64,000 bases of DNA from JADZFO01 sp964512635 (lineage in GTDB: Bacteria; 4484-113; JAFGCY01), in the NCBI GenBank assembly GCA_964512635.1, contig CAZEJB010000020.1, positions 1-64,000 on the forward strand. The letters are read 5' to 3'. Below are positions 59,218-64,000 of this stretch, piece after piece (the stretch's first letter is position 1; each line of letters starts with the position of its first letter). A model generated the notes under the pieces. That model saw only the letters and a program-made list of their open reading frames with translations, did no database searches and was not told the origin of the DNA. The translations under genes and the position numbers were made by a program.

Positions 59218-61992
59218 ATGCGCATCAGTAACCAACTTGTGACGAGCGCCTTTCTCGGTGACCTGACCAGTATTCAGCGTCAGCTGACCCGGCTGCAGCA
59301 CCAGAGCGCCACCGGCAAGGCCTTTGACCGCCCGCGGGATGCACCGGCGGCGGTGGCCAAGAGCCTCAATCTGCAGCGCGCGCTGAGCAACCTGACGCAG
59401 TACAACCGTAATGCCGACGACGGGACCAACCGCCTGTCCTTCACCGAAACGGCGGTCAACGATGTACAGAACCAGCTGCAGCGTCTGCGCGAACTGACTG
59501 TGCAGGGCTCGAATACCTATCTGACCCCGGCCGACCGCGGGGCGATCGCCACCGAGGTCAACCAGCTCTTTGAGCAGGTGGTCACGCTCAGCAACTCCAG
59601 CCTGCGCGGTCGCTACGTCTTCTCGGGCTTCCAGAGCCTGACCCGCAGCTTCAGCATCAATGCCGGCGCGGACGGCGTGACCGCTTCGGTCAGCTATCGC
59701 GGGGACAGCGGCGTGATTGGCCGCAACATCGGCGTCCAGCGCGATCTGGGGATCAACGTCAGCGGCCGTGATCTGTTTATGGAGCAGACTTATCAGCTTG
59801 ATGGCAAGCTGCTTGGGTCCGGCCAGCTGGGCTTTGCCGGCAGTTTCGAACTTAACGACCGCTTCTTCAGCGTGACGCCCGGCATGAACCTGGCGCAGGT
59901 TCGCGACCTGATCAACAAGGACCGCGAGGCCGGCGTCGAGGCAGTCATTACCGGGGACAACCGCCTGCAGCTGCGCAGCATGAGCAGTTCCGACCCGGTC
60001 AAGCTGCGCGACCTCAGCGGCTCGGTGCTGGAGGATCTCGGGGTGCTGCCCCAGGGAGCCTTCAACCTGGCGCAGACGGCGCCGACCCTGCCGCTGACCG
60101 ACAGCCGCGGGGCGATTCACAGCTCGGCCGCTCTGGTCTTCCCGCTCAGCATTACGACCGCCAATCAAACCATGGTGCTGCAGGTCGCCGGCGCGGCGAA
60201 CAGCAATGTGACCGTCTCGAAGGCGATCAAGCTGGATGCGCTTACTTACGCGACCTCGGCTGATCTGGCCGCTGAGATCCAAAAGAAGGTCAACCTGGCC
60301 TTCGGCGCGGAGACCATCAAGGTCAATGATGCCGGCGGCGGCGTGCTGGAACTGGAGAGCTTCGAGCAAAGCGGTCAGGTGACCCTCAGTGATCTGCAGG
60401 TCGGCGGCACTGCCAGCGATGGCACGGTGGATACAGCCTCGGCCCTGCTGGGCTTTAATGCGGTGGCCAGCGTGCGCGAGGTGGCAGATCTGGCTGGTGT
60501 CGACGGCAACGACCGCTTCAGTATTGACCTTGGACTGACGCCCTACCGCACCGTCAATGGCGACCCGGCGGTGGACCTGCCGCCGATCACTCTGAACCTT
60601 AACGCGGCTACCGGACTGACCACGGCGGCAGTGGTCCAGGACCTCAACGACCAGCTGCTGGCCAACAAGTACCTGACCGGCCTGCTGGAGGCCCGGGAGG
60701 AAGGCGGCCGCATCCGGCTGCAGACCACCAGGCAGGGGCAGGAGGTTCTGGGCTCTGACCTGAAGCTTGCCAATGCCGTCAGCGGGGCCGTGGTACCAGC
60801 GACCGACACCCTTGGTGCGCTGGGCTTCTACTGCGACCCGGCGACTGGTATCAGCGCGCCGCCGGTGCCGGCGACGGTCTTCAGTACGGCGGCCTATCCC
60901 CCGGGCATCGGCGCGATCGCGCTTGGCGCCAACGACTCCTTCAGCATTGACCTCGGCCCCAGCTCCAGCCTGGACGGCACAGACCTCGCGCCGCAGAACA
61001 TAGTGCTGACGGCCGGCGCCTATCCCACTGCGGCCAGTCTGGCGGCGGAGATCAACTCGCAGATCGGCCTCAACCCGAACCTGAAGAACGCGGTGCAGGC
61101 CGTGGTGCGCACGGCTGCCGGACTGGACTATGTCGATATCGAAACCGTTGGCCGCGGCAGCCGCATGCAGCCCTCGGACCTGGCGCTGAGCGATGTGACT
61201 CCCGGCGCGCTGGCCAATCTGGGCCTTAGCGCGCCAACAACGCCGGGCGGCGGCAGCGCCGACGGCCAGGGAGTTGTCACCCTGCCGGACAACATCATGG
61301 ACACAATGGTCAAGGTCCGCGATGAGCTCTACGGCTATGCCGCCGGGGAAAGCCGGCTGGTAGCGCTCCAGGACCAGCAGCGCAATTCGCTGGGGCTCTA
61401 CCAGGGCCACAATATCCGCATCACCAGCGACGGCAGCTTCAAGGAATTCACCGTCCAGCGCTTCACCACGATGCAGGACCTGGCAAGCGCCATCGAGGAC
61501 AAGCTCGGCTTCCAGCTCGAGGTCAAGGTTCAGCGTGATGGCACGCTGCAGATCTTCAACCCGGCCAATACGCCCGTCCAGGGCATCAAGGTTGAGGCCT
61601 TTGACCTGCAGGGCGCGCCGGTGAGCAAGTTCAACGACCTGTTCAAGGATGTCTCGGGCAACCTGCCGTATCGCGGGAACATGATCAGCCGTCCGGCCTA
61701 TGAAGACGAGCGCTTCGCCCGCCTGACCCAGCGTCTCGGCAAAGTGGATGGCGGCATCGAAAAGGTGCTTTCCACTCTCAGCGAACTCGGATCGCGCCAA
61801 AAGCGCCTGGAGCTGACTGTTACACAGAACGAAGTACTGGAAGTCAACCTGCAGGAGCTGCAGACCAATAACGACTTCGTCGATATGGCTGAAGTAATCA
61901 CCCTGATGAGCCAGCAGGAGAACGTGCTGCGGGCGGCACTCAGCACCGGCAGCCGCGTGATCCAGCCCAGTCTGTTTGATTTCCTGAGCTAG
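59218..61992 (+). CDS. flgL: Flagellar hook-associated protein 3, greatly enlarged
   Basis: 924 residues, against about 300-500 in most bacteria. The second hook-filament junction protein. The N-terminus (MRISNQLVTSAFLGDLTSIQRQLTRLQHQSATGKAFDRPRDAPA) and the C-terminal helix (ELQTNNDFVDMAEVITLMSQQENVLRAALSTG) are the normal D0/D1 parts. Between about residue 150 and 850 lie several repeated flagellin-hook-IN-like beta modules (AAEIQKKVNLAFGAETIKV, AAEINSQIGLNPNLKNAV, FSIDLG occurs twice). The enlarged part would be exposed on the outside of the junction. GGGGAG precedes the start. Confidence 0.9.
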   Translation: MRISNQLVTSAFLGDLTSIQRQLTRLQHQSATGKAFDRPRDAPAAVAKSLNLQRALSNLTQYNRNADDGTNRLSFTETAVNDVQNQLQRLRELTVQGSNTYLTPADRGAIATEVNQLFEQVVTLSNSSLRGRYVFSGFQSLTRSFSINAGADGVTASVSYRGDSGVIGRNIGVQRDLGINVSGRDLFMEQTYQLDGKLLGSGQLGFAGSFELNDRFFSVTPGMNLAQVRDLINKDREAGVEAVITGDNRLQLRSMSSSDPVKLRDLSGSVLEDLGVLPQGAFNLAQTAPTLPLTDSRGAIHSSAALVFPLSITTANQTMVLQVAGAANSNVTVSKAIKLDALTYATSADLAAEIQKKVNLAFGAETIKVNDAGGGVLELESFEQSGQVTLSDLQVGGTASDGTVDTASALLGFNAVASVREVADLAGVDGNDRFSIDLGLTPYRTVNGDPAVDLPPITLNLNAATGLTTAAVVQDLNDQLLANKYLTGLLEAREEGGRIRLQTTRQGQEVLGSDLKLANAVSGAVVPATDTLGALGFYCDPATGISAPPVPATVFSTAAYPPGIGAIALGANDSFSIDLGPSSSLDGTDLAPQNIVLTAGAYPTAASLAAEINSQIGLNPNLKNAVQAVVRTAAGLDYVDIETVGRGSRMQPSDLALSDVTPGALANLGLSAPTTPGGGSADGQGVVTLPDNIMDTMVKVRDELYGYAAGESRLVALQDQQRNSLGLYQGHNIRITSDGSFKEFTVQRFTTMQDLASAIEDKLGFQLEVKVQRDGTLQIFNPANTPVQGIKVEAFDLQGAPVSKFNDLFKDVSGNLPYRGNMISRPAYEDERFARLTQRLGKVDGGIEKVLSTLSELGSRQKRLELTVTQNEVLEVNLQELQTNNDFVDMAEVITLMSQQENVLRAALSTGSRVIQPSLFDFLS

Positions 61993-62027
61993 TCCGCAGA
62001 TGGACAGCCAGAACTTGAGGAATTGAC

Positions 62028-62189
62028 ATGGACCCTTGCTATTACTTTGACGAAGAGACGCCCGCAGCCGGCGGGAAGCAGACAATCGAGCCGCAGGACT
62101 GGCTGCCGCTGGTACTTGAGGGCGCCGCGCTGGCCCTGCTTTTTGCTGCCAGTGCGCTGGGCCTGCTGCGCGGGGAGCACTGCGCTTGA
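62028..62189 (+). CDS. Small membrane protein in the flagellar cluster
   Basis: 53 residues. An acidic N-terminus (MDPCYYFDEETPA) precedes one hydrophobic helix (LPLVLEGAALALLFAASALGLL) and a short tail with Cys. GAGG lies seven bases before the ATG. The stop overlaps the start of the DUF6470 gene by three bases (TTGA), so the two are probably translationally coupled. No family recognised; Bacillus has no gene at this place in the cluster. Confidence 0.6.
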   Translation: MDPCYYFDEETPAAGGKQTIEPQDWLPLVLEGAALALLFAASALGLLRGEHCA

Positions 62190-62758
62190 GCCTGGCGCCG
62201 ATCCTGCAGCACCACTCCAGCCCGGCGCGGATCAGCGTTCAGCAGGGCCCGGCCCAGCTGCGCGCCAGCCAGCCCCAGGGACGGCTGAGCATCAGCACCA
62301 CCCCGGCCGCGCTGGACATCCGTCATGTTGACCCGCAGCTGAGTATCAACAGCTCAGCCGCCCGGGCCAGCATGAAGTACTTCTCCATGCAGGGACTGCT
62401 GGGAGAAATCAGCCGGATCTCAAAGCAGAAAGGTGCGCAGGGCGTGGGCACGATCGTCTCCGACGGCCTGGCTTATCAGGGCGTGGAGAACGGTGGGGGC
62501 GCAGTGCAGTCAATCGCCCGCAGCAAGATGTTCGACAACAAGCAGTTCGGCGTGGTGCTGATGCCCAGCGTGCCGCCGAGCATCAGCTATACGCCGGGCC
62601 AGGTAAGCATAAATGCTTCGGCCTCGGCGGCGCAGGTTCAGTTTCAGCGCCAGGCGCCGATGATAAGTGTTGAGCCGCAGCGCACAAGCGTCAGCTTCAG
62701 CGCCCCGCAGCTCAGTTTCAGTCTGCCCGGGTCAGCGGGGCTGGACCTGCGGGCGTGA
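62186..62758 (+). CDS. DUF6470/YviE-like flagellar-cluster protein
   Basis: 190 residues from a TTG start coupled to the preceding stop. The pattern of short repeated phrases (ARISVQQGPAQLRASQPQ, GRLSISTTPAALDIRHVDPQLSIN, then PAISYTPGQ-like and VSFSAPQLSFSLPG) and its place between flgL and fliW match YviE of Bacillus (DUF6470), whose role is not known. The beta-strand-like ends flank a central helical part (MKYFSMQGLLGEISRISKQKG). Confidence 0.75.
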   Translation: MSLAPILQHHSSPARISVQQGPAQLRASQPQGRLSISTTPAALDIRHVDPQLSINSSAARASMKYFSMQGLLGEISRISKQKGAQGVGTIVSDGLAYQGVENGGGAVQSIARSKMFDNKQFGVVLMPSVPPSISYTPGQVSINASASAAQVQFQRQAPMISVEPQRTSVSFSAPQLSFSLPGSAGLDLRA

Positions 62759-62814
62759 CAGTTGTGGCATGAAAGGACAGGTGGCCGCTTAAATTGGGTG
62801 GCTGGGAGACGGAT

Positions 62815-63276
62815 GTGGACTTTCTGAGCGAACGTTTTGGTCGCGTTAACTATGACGAGCAGTCGGTGCTGCATTTCCCGCAGGGCCTGGTGGGCTTCCC
62901 CGGCATGACGCGCTTCTTCTTGCTGCGCGATGACCGCCTTGACCCGCTGGTCTGGCTGCACAGCATTGATGATCCCAACCTGGCCTTTCTGGTCTGCGAC
63001 CCTTTTGAGTTCTTCACCGACTACGAGCTGCGCATGCGCCTGCCGGCATCAATGCGCTCGGCGATGGGCAAAAGCGACGACCTGCATGTGCTGGCTATTG
63101 TGACGCCGCAGTCCGTGTTCAGCCGCAGCACCGTCAACTTGCTGGGTCCGCTGGTCATCAATACCCTCAGCCGCATTGGCTGGCAGGTGATCCTGGATGA
63201 TGAGCAGCTCTCCACGCGCCACCCGCTCTTCCCCGAGCGACCCAGCAGCCTGCGGCCCCAGGCCCTGGCGGTCTGA
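62815..63276 (+). CDS. fliW: Flagellar assembly factor FliW
   Basis: 153 residues from a GTG with GGGAG six bases upstream; an earlier TTG at 62794 is possible. FliW binds flagellin and the translational regulator CsrA, so that flagellin synthesis follows assembly. FPQGLVGFPGMTRFFLL, DPNLAFLVCDPFEFFTDYEL and SRSTVNLLGPLVIN are the family core. In Bacillus csrA follows directly; here the next gene is unrelated. Confidence 0.92.
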   Translation: MDFLSERFGRVNYDEQSVLHFPQGLVGFPGMTRFFLLRDDRLDPLVWLHSIDDPNLAFLVCDPFEFFTDYELRMRLPASMRSAMGKSDDLHVLAIVTPQSVFSRSTVNLLGPLVINTLSRIGWQVILDDEQLSTRHPLFPERPSSLRPQALAV

Positions 63277-63324
63277 TACGCAGCAGGCCTTGCCCGCTGC
63301 GCCCGAGCGGACTATCATCCGCTC

Positions 63325-64000
63325 ATGCGCAAAATCAAACTGAGCCTGGCTCACGTCCTGCTGCTGGCGGCCCTCGGAGTGTTGGCCGCGGTCGCACCTG
63401 CGGCAGCCAACGGCTACGACTTCTATCCCTCGCCCTTTGCCTGGTCACCGGACAGCACCAGGCTGCTGGCCGCCTGGAGCCTGCAGTTCCCGCTGGGTGA
63501 AGGGGCCCAGAGTGATGCGGTGGGCGAGCTGCGGCTCTACTATCCGGGCAGTGCCCGCCAGACCCTGGTTGAGAGCATGTATGCCTCCAGCCCCTGCTGG
63601 CATCCGGATGGCCAGAGTTTTGCGGCCATCGTCGGCGGCAGCCTGCGCTATTACCTGCTGGGCAGCCCTGATGCCGGCCGGCCGGTCTCTTTCGGTGCCC
63701 TCAGTCCGCGTTATGACCTGCTTGACTGCAGCTTCAACCCCCGGGCCGGCGAGTCAGGCCAGCCGCTCTTGTTCTTCAGCGCCGGCGAGCGCTTCTATGG
63801 CAGCGATATCTTCAGCTACGGTCTCGGGAGCGGCGAGCAGATGGTACTGGACCTCGGCGGGGCCAGCGCGCTGAGCCCGCTGCCTCTGCCCGGAGGCGAG
63901 CTGATCTTCCTGGCCCAGGGCATGGACGGCTTCCCGGCCGGGGCCTATGAGCGGGTCATGCTGCAGGCAGCAGACTCAGGCGTGAGCCAGTTCAGCTTGC
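63325..64000 (+). CDS. Secreted PD40/TolB-like propeller protein (truncated by window edge)
   Basis: 225 codons are visible, open to the right edge. A signal peptide (MRKIKLSLAHVLLLAALGVL, cleavage near APAAA) precedes blades with PFAWSPDSTRLLAAW, SPCWHPDGQSFAAIVGG and SFNPRAGESGQPLLFFSAG, the WSPDG-like motif of PD40/TolB-type propellers. TATCAT ends six bases before the ATG and no ribosome-binding site is seen. The C-terminus and any catalytic domain lie outside the window. Confidence 0.75.
   Translation, partial: MRKIKLSLAHVLLLAALGVLAAVAPAAANGYDFYPSPFAWSPDSTRLLAAWSLQFPLGEGAQSDAVGELRLYYPGSARQTLVESMYASSPCWHPDGQSFAAIVGGSLRYYLLGSPDAGRPVSFGALSPRYDLLDCSFNPRAGESGQPLLFFSAGERFYGSDIFSYGLGSGEQMVLDLGGASALSPLPLPGGELIFLAQGMDGFPAGAYERVMLQAADSGVSQFSL

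Noticed and set aside
58540..62085. Long antisense open frame of over 1100 codons opposite flgK/flgL
   Set aside because: It mirrors the codon bias of the GC-rich sense genes, has no start signal and no family motifs. The sense frames have clear FlgK and FlgL signatures.

Overview
The window is a GC-rich chromosomal segment with dense coding on both strands, short intergenic gaps and no rRNA, tRNA, phage or plasmid backbone that I can see. A 100-base N run at 44919-45018 marks a scaffold, so this is a draft or metagenome-derived assembly. The gene content suggests an uncultured, motile bacterium that uses ferredoxin-linked 2-oxoacid (indolepyruvate) oxidation. It has de novo purine and pantothenate synthesis, many secreted lipoproteins with beta-propeller, PKD and fibronectin-like domains, and a flagellar late-gene cluster in the order known from Bacillus (flgM-flgN-flgK-flgL-yviE-like-fliW). 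I cannot name the phylum from sequence alone.

Layout. 0-3 kb: indolepyruvate ferredoxin oxidoreductase (minus strand), with the ferredoxin domain split from IorA by an inverted-repeat insertion. 3-6.2 kb: three exported proteins of unknown function. 6.3-16.5 kb: minus-strand housekeeping genes (M48 protease, DUF1003 protein, purF, purL, gatB), interrupted by an unknown gene framed by a duplicated purL tail and by a GxxExxY cassette. 16.5-21.7 kb: a very large CHASE4/PAS hybrid histidine kinase. 21.7-26 kb: panBCD, an M24 peptidase and efp. 26-32 kb: two large PKD/kelch lipoproteins. 32-44.5 kb: an SDR, two pseudopilins, a UvrD-type helicase with an in-frame inverted-repeat insertion, lipoproteins, a CapD-like nucleotide-sugar dehydratase, an ArsC-like reductase and a ClpB-D2-like AAA+ ATPase. 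44.6-50 kb: an array of related small lipoproteins, each with the same promoter/5' hairpin leader, followed by a 14-repeat propeller lipoprotein. 50-55.5 kb: a trans-sulfuration-type PLP enzyme, a large lipoprotein, an RmlA-like transferase and a membrane protein. 55.5-63.3 kb: the flagellar hook-junction cluster. 63.3 kb to the end: a truncated secreted propeller gene.

Two cross-cutting signals stand out. First, at least six sites carry an imperfect inverted repeat of about 20-33 bp whose arms are built from short reiterated words. One holds a GxxExxY gene, one a four-helix-bundle (S23/IVP-like) gene, and the rest carry no ORF. Three have 6-bp direct repeats at their edges, and removing the DNA between those repeats re-fuses iorA with its ferredoxin domain in frame and restores normal UvrD spacing. 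Second, about ten genes start 6-7 nt after a -10-like hexamer with no Shine-Dalgarno sequence, which points to common leaderless transcription.
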